From assembly GCA_027490995.1 (NCBI GenBank), contig JAIXWY010000003.1, positions 620,001 through 684,000 on the forward strand: 64,000 nucleotides of DNA, in the 5' to 3' direction. The stretch is from Opitutaceae bacterium. GTDB taxonomy: Bacteria; Verrucomicrobiota; Verrucomicrobiia; Opitutales; Opitutaceae. The notes beneath the pieces were generated by a model that was not told the DNA's origin, ran no database searches, and saw only the letters and a program-made list of their open reading frames with translations. The translations under genes were made by a program, and so were the position numbers. Positions 37,887 to 46,292 of the stretch are shown piece after piece (the stretch's first letter is position 1; each line of letters begins with the position of its first letter).

Positions 37887-39305
37887 TCAGCGGGCCGGAC
37901 TGGAGGCCGGAGCGGGCTCCGCTGGGCGAAGATCCCGGGCGATGCGGCGGACGTCGAAGAAGCTGACGTAGAGAATCATGGTGAACAGCAGCACCACGAA
38001 GACGCTCTGGGTGGCCGCGATGAAGTTGGCCGGTAGCGCGCGTCCGCGGACGCGCCCGATCGTGGCGAAGAGCATGTGGCCGCCGTCGAGGACCGGGATC
38101 GGGAGCAGGTTGAAGACGGCCAGATTGATGTTCACGAGGATGGTGAACCACAGGACGATTCGAATGTCGGCCTGAGCCGCGAGGTGGAAGACCCGGATGA
38201 TGCCCACGGGTCCGCTGAGCTTGGAGATCCCGATATCCGAGTCGGGGTGTACGAGGCTCGCCAGCGTTCGCCAGGTCATGGCGAGGTGGCCGGTGAACTG
38301 GCGGATCGGGTTTTCGTGGATGAGGATGCTGTCGGTGGTGAGCGCCATTCCCAAGTCGGTGGCGTCGCCTGCCTTGGTCGAACGCGCCGGCAGCGTCACG
38401 TCGACGAGCTTACCCTCGCGTCGCACTTGGAGCACGACGGCCTGCTCGGCGGAAGCGGTGAGTTCGTTGAGGTAGGTCTGCAGGTTGAGGACAGGTTTTG
38501 CGCCGATCGTGGCGATTCGGTCTTGGGGGCGCACCCCGGCTCGTGCGGCCCTGGAGTCGGCGGTGACGCTGTGGACGATCAGCTCGTAGGCGGGGGCGAT
38601 CCCCACGCGCCGTATGCGCTCGTCGCCAGCGAGGCGAGGGTAGACCGTCACGTCTTGGCGCGCGCCGTCCCGTTCGATGGTGAAGATGGCCTTCCGGCGA
38701 CCGTCCAAGGCCAGCTCCGAGCCGGTGACGAGCGTCTGCATGAGCTCCTGCCAGTCGTTCACGGCCACGCCGTCGATCGCCCGGATGGTGTCGCCGATTT
38801 GCAGGCCGGCCTCGACCGCGGGGCTGGTGATGCGTGAGCCGTCCTCGAGTTCGATCGTCGGTGAGACGAAGCCGATGCGCGTGGTGGCCTGCTCCGCGCT
38901 GGATGGTTGGCCGAGGAACCAGAGCAACGTGGCCAGGATGAAGGCGAAGATCAGGTTGAAGACCGCGCCGGCGACCGAGACGATCATCTTGTCGGCGTAG
39001 CTGATCGGCGGCAGCGCGTCGGCGGGTGGGGAGGATTCGCCTTCGACTCCCTTGAGATCGGCCAACTGCGGCAGGGCGACGTAGCCGCCGAGCGGGAGAA
39101 GAGAGAGGCGGTAATCGACGCCATCGCGCCCTCGCCAGCCGAAGACCCGCGGGCCGAATCCGATCGAGAACCGTTCCACCTTCAGGCCCCGGCGGCGCGC
39201 CGCGAGGAAGTGTCCCAGTTCGTGGACAAAGATCGATCCGCCGAAGAAGAGGACGATGAGGAAGACGGCCCAGAGGTTGGAGAAGAGAGAGTGGAGCAAG
39301 TCCAT
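37887..39305 (-). CDS. rseP: RIP site-2 metalloprotease RseP
   Basis: A 472-residue intramembrane zinc protease. The first helix has the active-site HELGHFLAARR. The third conserved motif LLPIPVLDGGHMLF supplies the Asp ligand near residue 420. Between them are periplasmic PDZ-type segments (SPAVEAGLQIGDTIRAIDG and AARAGVRPQDRIATIG). The family cleaves anti-sigma factors and signal-peptide remnants in the inner membrane. The position after dxr and cdsA is the widely conserved arrangement. Confidence 0.95.
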   Translation of the reverse strand: MDLLHSLFSNLWAVFLIVLFFGGSIFVHELGHFLAARRRGLKVERFSIGFGPRVFGWRGRDGVDYRLSLLPLGGYVALPQLADLKGVEGESSPPADALPPISYADKMIVSVAGAVFNLIFAFILATLLWFLGQPSSAEQATTRIGFVSPTIELEDGSRITSPAVEAGLQIGDTIRAIDGVAVNDWQELMQTLVTGSELALDGRRKAIFTIERDGARQDVTVYPRLAGDERIRRVGIAPAYELIVHSVTADSRAARAGVRPQDRIATIGAKPVLNLQTYLNELTASAEQAVVLQVRREGKLVDVTLPARSTKAGDATDLGMALTTDSILIHENPIRQFTGHLAMTWRTLASLVHPDSDIGISKLSGPVGIIRVFHLAAQADIRIVLWFTILVNINLAVFNLLPIPVLDGGHMLFATIGRVRGRALPANFIAATQSVFVVLLFTMILYVSFFDVRRIARDLRPAEPAPASSPAR

Positions 39306-39322
39306 GGAGACGCAGGCGGAAA

Positions 39323-40516
39323 TCAGGCGTGGAGCGCGGTGGCGACTTCCGCCCGGCGCCGGGCCTCGGCGTCGATCGCGAGTACGTCTTCAAGCGAGAC
39401 GGGCACGCGGTGCGGAAATTCCTCCAACACCTGATGCACCACCCGGGAAATCGCAAGAAACGGCAGGCCGTGTCCGAGAAACGCGGCCACTGCGACCTCG
39501 TTGGCGGCGTTGTAGACAGCCGGAGCGGACCGTCCGGCTTCCATCACCTGCCGGGCCAGCGCGAACAGCGGGAATCGCGCTTCATCGATGGGCCTGAACT
39601 CCAGGGAAAGCAGCTTGCCCAGATCGAGTGCGGCATCCGTGTTCGGAGCGACCTCTGGATGCAGCAGCGCGCGTTGGATCGGGAAGGTCATGGACGGCGG
39701 ACTGAGCTGCGCGAGCATGGTGCCATCGAGAAACTCCACGAGACAGTGGGCGATGCTTTGGGGGTGTAGGACGGCCTGGCACTGCTCGGGCCGCAGGCCG
39801 AAGAGGCATTGTGCCTCGATGAGTTCGAGGCCCTTGTTGGCTAGGGTGGCGGAATCGACGGTGATCTTGGGGCCCATCGACCAATTGGGGTGCCGGAGGG
39901 CATCCGTGGGTGTGACACGGGCGAGTTGATCCACGGGCCAGTCGCGGAAAGCTCCGCCGCTCGCGGTCAGGACGATGCGGCGCAGGGACGCGTGGGGCTG
40001 GCGTTCGATGCACTGGGCGACGGCCGCGTGCTCGCTATCGACCGGTAGAAGGCGTGCGCCCGAGGCTCGGGCCGCCGCGAGGACGAAGCTGCCCGCGAGC
40101 ACGAGGATCTCCTTGGAAGCGAGCGCGAGGTCTTTGCCTGCGGCGAGCGCGGCAAGCGCGGGCTCGAGCCCGGCTGTACCGACCACGGCCACCAGCACGA
40201 TGTCGGCCGTCGGCAGCGTGGCGAGGTCGCGGAGGCCGCCACGACCCCGGTGGAGCGCCGTGCCCGGAGTGAAGGCGCCCGCGGCAACCGCCGCCTCGGC
40301 GGCGGCGTGGTCCTCGATCGCGGCGTGCGGCACGTGAAACTCGCGTGCGATGGCGGCGAGCTCGGTCCAATTCCTTTGCGCGGCGATCCCGACCAGTTCC
40401 AGCCGGTCCGCGTGGGCGGCGATCACCCGCAGCGCGCTGCGGCCGATCGAGCCCGTCGCACCCAGCAGCACGACGCGCCGGCGGCGGAGGGGGGAGGCGG
40501 AGGCGGGAACGTGCAC
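39323..40516 (-). CDS. dxr: 1-deoxy-D-xylulose-5-phosphate reductoisomerase
   Basis: A 397-residue NADPH-dependent MEP pathway enzyme. The Rossmann motif LLGATGSIGRSALRVI opens the chain. Substrate and metal residues are seen in VDSEHAAVAQCI, LTASGGAFRDW and NWSMGPKITVDSATLANKGLELIEA. It rearranges and reduces DXP to MEP and is the fosmidomycin target. It sits between cdsA and rseP and works in the same pathway as ispG two genes on. Confidence 0.97.
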   Translation of the reverse strand: MHVPASASPLRRRRVVLLGATGSIGRSALRVIAAHADRLELVGIAAQRNWTELAAIAREFHVPHAAIEDHAAAEAAVAAGAFTPGTALHRGRGGLRDLATLPTADIVLVAVVGTAGLEPALAALAAGKDLALASKEILVLAGSFVLAAARASGARLLPVDSEHAAVAQCIERQPHASLRRIVLTASGGAFRDWPVDQLARVTPTDALRHPNWSMGPKITVDSATLANKGLELIEAQCLFGLRPEQCQAVLHPQSIAHCLVEFLDGTMLAQLSPPSMTFPIQRALLHPEVAPNTDAALDLGKLLSLEFRPIDEARFPLFALARQVMEAGRSAPAVYNAANEVAVAAFLGHGLPFLAISRVVHQVLEEFPHRVPVSLEDVLAIDAEARRRAEVATALHA

Positions 40517-40550
40517 GCGAGCGTCGGGAAGGAGAGGCGGGACCGCTGGC

Positions 40551-41375
40551 TCAGCGGAGCAGCGCGGCGAACGTGACGTAGGCCATGGGGGCGGCCAGGA
40601 TCAGGCTGTCGGACAGGTCGAACATGCCTCCAATTCCTGGAATGGTCTTCCCGGAGTCCTTCACGTCGGCCCGCCGCTTGATGATCGACTCGACCAAGTC
40701 GGAGACCGCTGCGATTGCGGCGACGGGTATCGCGACGAGGGCGGCGACTGCGGGAGTGAAAGACTCGGGCAGCATGTCGCGACCCAGCCAGGCGACCCCG
40801 GCGCCCACGAGGGCGGAGGTCATGAGGCCGCCGAAGAAACCCTCCCACGTCTTCTTCGGACTGATTTGCGGGGCGAACGGATGCCGCCCGAACGCGAGCC
40901 CGGACAGCAGGGCTCCCACGTCGCAGAACTTCGAAACGGCGATCAACCAGAGCGCGAGGATCAAGCCCGTGCGGGGATGGGGTTGGTCGATCATCAGGAT
41001 GCGCACGATGAAGTGCAGCATGAACGGCACGTAAAGGAGGCCGAAGAGCGTCCAGCCGAGCGTCTCGACGCGATTATGCGGCTCCCGCTCACCGAGGATC
41101 CGGAGGGAAACAAGGATGACCGCGGTCGCCAGCCACGCCGAGGTGTTGAACCCGGGTTCCAAGTAGAGCGGGCTGACGACGAGAGCTCCGCCGAGGATCA
41201 TCCCAAGAACGTTGAACGGCGCGACGCCGGTGCGGGCGACCATCGCGTAGAACTCCCGCAGTGTGAGGACCGCGATGGCGCCCACGAGCCAGACCGCGCC
41301 GGTTACGCCAAAGAAGCGCAGGCAGACGAGGACGATGGTCCAGAGGGCAAGGGTACTGAGGATGCGCTTGAACAC
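40551..41375 (-). CDS. cdsA: Phosphatidate cytidylyltransferase CdsA
   Basis: A 274-residue inner-membrane enzyme making CDP-diacylglycerol. The GTG at 41375 (FKRILSTLALW) is chosen because a longer frame would run far into uppS. About seven hydrophobic helices precede the signature: SPKKTWEGFFGG, then SDLVESIIKRRADVKDSGKTIPGIGG and FDLSDSLI. The HGG and DR of the textbook signature are IGG and DL here, a variation I believe is common outside Proteobacteria. It starts 16 bases after uppS and ends 34 bases before dxr. Confidence 0.93.
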   Translation of the reverse strand: MFKRILSTLALWTIVLVCLRFFGVTGAVWLVGAIAVLTLREFYAMVARTGVAPFNVLGMILGGALVVSPLYLEPGFNTSAWLATAVILVSLRILGEREPHNRVETLGWTLFGLLYVPFMLHFIVRILMIDQPHPRTGLILALWLIAVSKFCDVGALLSGLAFGRHPFAPQISPKKTWEGFFGGLMTSALVGAGVAWLGRDMLPESFTPAVAALVAIPVAAIAAVSDLVESIIKRRADVKDSGKTIPGIGGMFDLSDSLILAAPMAYVTFAALLR

Positions 41376-41391
41376 AGGGGAAGCGGGAAGG

Positions 41392-42132
41392 CTAGGTCGT
41401 GGGCGTGAGTTGCTCGCTGGTTTTTCCGAAGCGGCGCTCGCGGCGCGCATATTCGGCGATGGCCGCGGTGAGTTCGGCCTTTCCAAAGTCTGGCCAGAGC
41501 ACCGGAGTGAAGACAAATTCCGCGTAGGCACTCTGCAGGAGCAGGAAGTTGCTCAACCGGGTCTCGCCCGAGGTGCGGATCACGAGGTCGGGGTCTGGCA
41601 GTTCCGCCGTTTCAAGGTAGCGGCTGAAGGTGTCCCACGTCGTGGTCTCCAGTCGTTCGCGCCCTGCGACCACGGCGGCCGCATAGGCCCGCACGGCATC
41701 GGCGACTTCGCGGCGCGCGCCGTAGTTCAGCGCGAGGACCAGGGTGTGCTCCGTGAACCCGGCCGTCGCCGCCATTGCCTCGGCCAGCACCCGTCGCACC
41801 GGGTTGGGCAGTTCCTCGATCCGACCGATCGTCCTCAGGCGGATGCGGTTCTCGACCAGACGCGCCGTTTCGCGTTGCAGGAACCACTCCAGCAAGCCCA
41901 TCAGGGCGCCGACCTCCTCGGCGGGACGTTTCCAATTCTCCGCTGAGAAAGCGTAGAGAGTGATCTGGCGAATGCCGAGCTCCCACGCGCCCTCGAGCAC
42001 GGTGCGCACGGCCTCGACTCCCTGACGGTGTCCTTCGATCCGGGGCAGCCCGCGTTGCCGGGCCCAGCGGCCATTGCCGTCCATGATGAACGCAACGTGA
42101 CGGGGGACGGGAGAGGCGGCCGGGGCGGACAT
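41392..42132 (-). CDS. uppS: Undecaprenyl diphosphate synthase (isoprenyl transferase)
   Basis: A 246-residue cis-prenyltransferase. It has the P-loop-like FIMDGNGRWARQRGLPRIEGHRQG with the catalytic Asp, TLYAFSAENWKRP, the LVLALNYGARREV segment and DLVIRTSGETRLSNFLL. It builds the C55 lipid carrier for peptidoglycan and other envelope glycans. It is the first gene of the run uppS-cdsA-dxr-rseP-ispG, which joins lipid-carrier, phospholipid and isoprenoid-precursor synthesis. Confidence 0.97.
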   Translation of the reverse strand: MSAPAASPVPRHVAFIMDGNGRWARQRGLPRIEGHRQGVEAVRTVLEGAWELGIRQITLYAFSAENWKRPAEEVGALMGLLEWFLQRETARLVENRIRLRTIGRIEELPNPVRRVLAEAMAATAGFTEHTLVLALNYGARREVADAVRAYAAAVVAGRERLETTTWDTFSRYLETAELPDPDLVIRTSGETRLSNFLLLQSAYAEFVFTPVLWPDFGKAELTAAIAEYARRERRFGKTSEQLTPTT

Positions 42133-42188
42133 TCGCGGTTAACGAGTCAGCGGTCGGGGCAGGGGTTTGACAAGGCGGAAGGACGCAA

Positions 42189-42512
42189 TTGGGTGCGGGG
42201 GTGCGCACGCCTCCCCAGCCGCTCTCCGCCGCCGATCTCCAGCATCGCCTCGCCACCCTGCCGGGCTGGCGGGTGGGCGACGGGACGATTGAGCGCACGT
42301 GGGACTTCGCCGATTTCCGGATGGCGTTCGCCTTCATGACGCGCGTGGCGGCCGACGCCGAGGCGCTCGATCATCATCCCGACTGGTCGAACGTGTACCG
42401 GCGGGTGACGATCCGGCTCTCGACGCACGAGGCCGGGAATCGGGTGACGGAGCGGGACCTGGAGCTCGCGGCGCGGATCGACGGTCACGCCGCAGCGGTT
42501 GCGGCGGAGTAG
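42189..42512 (+). CDS. Pterin-4a-carbinolamine dehydratase
   Basis: A 107-residue PCD/DCoH-fold protein. The family signature is present as EALDHHPDWSNVY, with the catalytic His pair, followed by VTIRLSTHEAGNRVTERDLELA. It dehydrates 4a-hydroxytetrahydropterin, allowing pterin cofactor recycling; some homologues assist molybdopterin enzymes. A TTG at 42189 is supported by AAGGA five bases upstream; a GTG at 42201 is an alternative. It is divergent from uppS and alone on its strand. Confidence 0.9.
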   Translation: MGAGVRTPPQPLSAADLQHRLATLPGWRVGDGTIERTWDFADFRMAFAFMTRVAADAEALDHHPDWSNVYRRVTIRLSTHEAGNRVTERDLELAARIDGHAAAVAAE

Positions 42513-42537
42513 CCGTGCCTGAGCGCGCCGCTCTGCG

Positions 42538-43500
42538 TCAAAGCCCCAGCATGAAATTCATCGTCCGGTCGGACTCGCCGGGCAGGTGCTCATGGCCGAA
42601 GTCCGGATAGATCACGACTTCCTTGGGGGCCGTGATGCGGTTGTAGGCGGCGAACTGGGTGCTCGGTAGGCAGATCGTATCCATCAGCCCGCAGAACATG
42701 AGGACCTCGGCGCGGATGCGCGGAGCGAGGAACTGGACATCAATGTAGCCCAGCTTCCGGAAAATCTCCGCCTCGCGTTCGTGGCGGGGATCGAACCAGC
42801 GGAAGTAGTCGCGCAGTTCCTGATAGGCATCCTTGGCTTGGTCCATTTCCCACGTCCGCAGGTAGTCGCTCAGGAACGGGAAGACGGGGGCAGCCCGGCG
42901 GATGCGTGGTTCCAGCGCCGCACAGGCGAGCGTCAAGGCGCCGCCTTGCGAGCCCCCCATGGCGCCGACGCGCTGCGGATCCACCTCGGGGAAGGCGAGG
43001 ACGACGCGCGCGAGCTGAGCGGTATCGAGAAAGAGATGGCGGAAGAGCAGTCGGTGGGGATTCGGATCATCGAGGCCCCGGATGATGTGTCCGCGGTGGG
43101 TATTGCCTGGCACGGAGCTACGGTCCTCGGAGCGGCCACCTTGGCCGCGGCAATCGAGCGCGGCCACGCAGAACCCTTGGCTGACGTAGGCGAGCTTGCT
43201 TGCCCAATCGCCGCTGTTGCCGGTGTAGCCATGGAACTGCAGCACCGCCGGGCACGCGCGGGCGCCGGTGGGGCGGAGGTATTTGGCGTAGACGCGGGCG
43301 CCATCCGTGCCGGTGAACCACAAGTCGAAGCACTCGACTCCCCGGACACTCAGCGTCGGGTTGGGCTTGAGTTCTGCCTGCGGAGGCGTGGCGTCGAGTT
43401 CACGTAAGGCCGCGTCCCAGTAGGCATCGAAATTGTCTGGCCGGGGATTCCGGCCTTGGTACGTGCGCAGTTCGGCGAGGGGCTTGTCGATCAGGGGCAT
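42538..43500 (-). CDS. Acetyl xylan esterase / cephalosporin-C deacetylase family (CE7)
   Basis: A 320-residue alpha/beta hydrolase. It begins MPLIDKPLAELRTYQGRNPRP, as in the CE7 family, with YTGNSGDWASKLAYVSQGF, DCRGQGGRSED and the nucleophile elbow GGSQGGAL. Acid and base residues are in GLMDTICLPSTQFAAYN and FGHEHLPG. No signal peptide is seen, so it should act in the cytoplasm on imported acetylated xylo-oligosaccharides or similar esters. It ends the minus-strand run that begins at 50.4 kb. Confidence 0.92.
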   Translation of the reverse strand: MPLIDKPLAELRTYQGRNPRPDNFDAYWDAALRELDATPPQAELKPNPTLSVRGVECFDLWFTGTDGARVYAKYLRPTGARACPAVLQFHGYTGNSGDWASKLAYVSQGFCVAALDCRGQGGRSEDRSSVPGNTHRGHIIRGLDDPNPHRLLFRHLFLDTAQLARVVLAFPEVDPQRVGAMGGSQGGALTLACAALEPRIRRAAPVFPFLSDYLRTWEMDQAKDAYQELRDYFRWFDPRHEREAEIFRKLGYIDVQFLAPRIRAEVLMFCGLMDTICLPSTQFAAYNRITAPKEVVIYPDFGHEHLPGESDRTMNFMLGL

Positions 43501-43591
43501 GGGAGCGGAGGGGGATGCGTCCGGGAGCGAACACGATCCTCGCGTGGGGGCGAGCCTGAAGGCGCCGACGAGACCGTTGGTCCCGGGCTGC

Positions 43592-44227
43592 CTAGGGCTT
43601 GGTCTTCGCGGCCGGTGTCGCCACCCCAGGGTGCTTCTTGAGCTTGTCCAGCTTGGGCTTGATCACGACGCGGCAGTAGCCGGCATTCGGATTCTTGCGG
43701 AAGTAATCCTGATGGTACTCCTCCGCCTCGTAGAATGTTTCCAGCGGGACAATCTCGGTCACGATGCGATTGCCCCACCCGGGCTGAGCGGCCGCGCGGG
43801 ACGCCTCGGCGGTCGCGCGCTCCTGGTCGGACGTCGTGAGGATGATGGACCGATACTGCGTGCCCTCATCGGCGCCCTGACGGTTTAGGGTGGTGGGATC
43901 GTGGATGGCCCAGAAGAAGTCGAGCACGGCGCGGTAGGACGTCACCGTGGGATCAAACTCGATTCGAATGACCTCGGCGTGGCCGGTGGTGCCGGTCGTG
44001 ATTTGTTTGTAGGTGGGGTTGGGGATCGGTCCGCCGGCGTAGCCACTGACCACGGAAACCACGCCGGGCAGCAACTCGTAAGCGGCCTCGGTGCACCAGA
44101 AGCAGCCTCCTCCGACGTAGGCGTACTGGCGGGTCGTCGAGGCGGGGGCGGCGATAGCGGTGGGACTTAGCATGGCGAAGAGGGCGGCGAAGACTGCGAA
44201 CAGGGAGAGGCGAGCGCGGGCGTTCAT
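43592..44227 (-). CDS. msrA: Peptide methionine sulfoxide reductase MsrA, exported
   Basis: A 211-residue protein with a signal peptide (LFAVFAALFAMLSPTAIA) before the catalytic domain. The active-site motif is GGGCFWCTEAAYELLPGV; the first Cys is the nucleophile. GTTGHAEVIRIEFDP and AEEYHQDYF are conserved substrate-binding parts. Export implies repair of oxidised envelope proteins. It follows ettA by 54 bases on the same strand. Confidence 0.95.
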   Translation of the reverse strand: MNARARLSLFAVFAALFAMLSPTAIAAPASTTRQYAYVGGGCFWCTEAAYELLPGVVSVVSGYAGGPIPNPTYKQITTGTTGHAEVIRIEFDPTVTSYRAVLDFFWAIHDPTTLNRQGADEGTQYRSIILTTSDQERATAEASRAAAQPGWGNRIVTEIVPLETFYEAEEYHQDYFRKNPNAGYCRVVIKPKLDKLKKHPGVATPAAKTKP

Positions 44228-44281
44228 GGTGGAGTGGAGAGGAAGAAGGAAGAATCGGTCGGCGCGCGGGTGAGCGAGTGG

Positions 44282-45967
44282 CTAACGGGTGAGGCGGCGG
44301 TACTTGATCCGCTTCGGCGTGTCGGCGTCGTGGCCCTTACGGCGGCGGTAGTCCTCCAAGTAGCTGGAGTAATTACCGGCGAACCAGTGCACCTGGCTAT
44401 CTCCTTCGAAGGCGAGGATGTGTGTGGCGACGCGGTCAAGGAACCAGCGGTCGTGGGACACGACGACCGCGCAGCCGGCGAAACCCTCCAGTGCCTCCTC
44501 AAGAGCGCGGATGGAGTTCACGTCGAGATCATTGGTCGGTTCGTCGAGCAAGATAAGGTTCGCGCCCGCCTTCAGCAGCCGGGCGAGGTGCACGCGGTTG
44601 CGCTCTCCGCCGGAAAGCACGCCGACCTTTTTCTGTTGGTCCGCGCCCGTGAACCCGAATTGCGCGCAGTAGGCTCTGGCATTCACCTCGCGGCCGCCGA
44701 GGTCGAGCAGTTCGTTGCCCTCACTGATCGCCTCGTAGATCGTCTGCCCGTCCGGCAGGGCGTCGCGCGATTGATCGACGTGCGCGATTTTGACCGTGTC
44801 GCCGACGCGAAGCGTGCCGCGGTCCGGCGACTCCGCGCCGACGATCATGCGGAAGAGGGTCGTCTTGCCGGCGCCGTTCGGCCCGACAACGCCGACGATG
44901 CCTCCGGGCGGCAGCGAAAAGGTGAGCCCGTCGAAGAGCAGACGTTCGCCGTAGGCCTTCGCCAGGCCCTGGCTCTCGACGACGAGCGTGCCGAGCCGCG
45001 GGCCGGGTGGAACGACCAACTCGAAGTCGCGCTCCTTCTCGGCGACGTTCTGCTTGAGCATCGCCTCGTAGGCGCTGATGCGCGCCTGCGATTTCGCGAC
45101 GCGGGCCTTGGCCGACTGGCGAATCCACTCCAGCTCCCGCGCCATCGCCTTCTGGCGGCGATCCTCGGTGCGCTGCTCGACCGCCAACCGGCGCTGCTTC
45201 TGCTCAAGCCAGCCCGAGTAGTTGCCCTTCCACGGAATGCCATGCCCACGGTCGAGCTCCAGGATCCACTGCGCGACGTTGTCGAGGAAGTACCGATCGT
45301 GCGTCACCGCGATCACCGTGCCCTCGTAGCGGGCGAGGTGCTGCTCCAGCCAGTGGACACTCTCGGCATCGAGGTGGTTCGTCGGTTCGTCGAGAAGCAG
45401 AATCGACGGCTTCTGCAGGAGCAGTCTCGCCAGCGCCACGCGGCGCCGCTCGCCGCCGGAGAGGTGGTCGACGACCTGATCACCCGGAGGGCAGCGGAGC
45501 GCGTCCATTGCCATCTCCACCTGCGGGGCGACGTCCCATGCACCCAGTTGGTCGATCTTCTCTTGGAGATCGCCTTGCTTGGACATGATGCGGTCCTTCG
45601 CCGCGTCGTCCGGTGCGTCGTTGAGTTCGTCCCAGGTCGCATCGTACGCCGCGACGAGGTCGGTGAGGTGTCGTACGCCTTCTTCGACGCAGGCACGGAC
45701 GGTCGCTCCGGCGGTCAGGCTGGGTTCCTGTTCCAGGAGTCCAACGGTGTAGCCCGGTTCGAAGTGCACGCGGCCGTCGATCTCGGTGTCGCGGCCGGCG
45801 AGGATGCGCAGGAGCGACGACTTACCTGAGCCGTTGAGCCCGAGCACGCCGATCTTGGCGCCGTAGTAAAACGACAGCGAGATATCGCGGAGGATTTCCT
45901 TGCGTTCGATCTTCTTCGCGACGCCGAGCATCGAGAAGATGATCTTGGGCTCTTCAGTCTTGGCCAT
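44282..45967 (-). CDS. ettA: ABC-F ATPase EttA (energy-dependent translational throttle)
   Basis: A 561-residue soluble protein with two ABC domains. Domain 1 has LNGSGKSSLLRIL, LSGGERRRVALARLL and DEPTNHLDAESV; domain 2 has VGPNGAGKTTLFRMI, LSGGERNRVHLARLL and DEPTNDLDVNSI. The linker between them is the P-site tRNA interaction motif region, preceded by an arm segment. The length and the start MAKTEEPKIIFSMLGVAK match EttA. It binds the ribosomal E site and gates early elongation by ATP/ADP ratio. The start at 45967 excludes a non-conserved upstream extension. Confidence 0.96.
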   Translation of the reverse strand: MAKTEEPKIIFSMLGVAKKIERKEILRDISLSFYYGAKIGVLGLNGSGKSSLLRILAGRDTEIDGRVHFEPGYTVGLLEQEPSLTAGATVRACVEEGVRHLTDLVAAYDATWDELNDAPDDAAKDRIMSKQGDLQEKIDQLGAWDVAPQVEMAMDALRCPPGDQVVDHLSGGERRRVALARLLLQKPSILLLDEPTNHLDAESVHWLEQHLARYEGTVIAVTHDRYFLDNVAQWILELDRGHGIPWKGNYSGWLEQKQRRLAVEQRTEDRRQKAMARELEWIRQSAKARVAKSQARISAYEAMLKQNVAEKERDFELVVPPGPRLGTLVVESQGLAKAYGERLLFDGLTFSLPPGGIVGVVGPNGAGKTTLFRMIVGAESPDRGTLRVGDTVKIAHVDQSRDALPDGQTIYEAISEGNELLDLGGREVNARAYCAQFGFTGADQQKKVGVLSGGERNRVHLARLLKAGANLILLDEPTNDLDVNSIRALEEALEGFAGCAVVVSHDRWFLDRVATHILAFEGDSQVHWFAGNYSSYLEDYRRRKGHDADTPKRIKYRRLTR

Positions 45968-46002
45968 GGAGTCCCGCAAGGAATCCCTTGGGGCGGGTGG
46001 CG

Positions 46003-46281
46003 TCAACCGCCGGCGCGCGGTGCCGTCGAGCGTTCGAGGGCTTGCAGGCGCGCCATGGCATCGGCGGCGTGGGCGCCGCACATGGAGGGCTCGGGCCGGA
46101 GCGAGACGCAGACCGCGGGGCGTTCGGGAAGGCCGAACAGTCGACAGGAGAGCGTGTCATCGAGCTGGACACAGGGAATGCCCGCCGGCTTGCCGTGGGG
46201 CATGCCGGGAATCGGCGAGGAGATCGAGGGCGCGATGCAGCACGCGCCACAGCCGGGTCGACAGGCGTGGTCCTGCGTCAT
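46003..46281 (-). CDS. YkgJ-type cysteine cluster protein
   Basis: A 92-residue protein with a dense N-terminal Cys cluster, CRPGCGACC, and further cysteines in PCVQLDD, SCRLFG, VCVSLRP and MCG. This is the zinc/iron-chelating CxxxCxxCC pattern of the YkgJ (UPF0153) family, whose function is not established. An ATG at 46281 is preferred to a GTG one codon earlier. It lies 11 bases after the DUF748 gene and 35 bases before ettA. Confidence 0.88.
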   Translation of the reverse strand: MTQDHACRPGCGACCIAPSISSPIPGMPHGKPAGIPCVQLDDTLSCRLFGLPERPAVCVSLRPEPSMCGAHAADAMARLQALERSTAPRAGG

Positions 46282-46292
46282 CACGGCTCGGC

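Noticed and set aside
36821..37966. 381-residue open frame opposite ispG
   Set aside because: Antisense to a well-supported IspG; no independent support.
42167..42172. TTGACA as a -35 promoter element for the pterin dehydratase
   Set aside because: It is only about 20 bases before the start codon, too close to leave room for a -10 element and leader.
44234..45829. 531-residue open frame opposite ettA
   Set aside because: Antisense shadow of a certain ABC-F gene; composition is typical of codon-complement translation.
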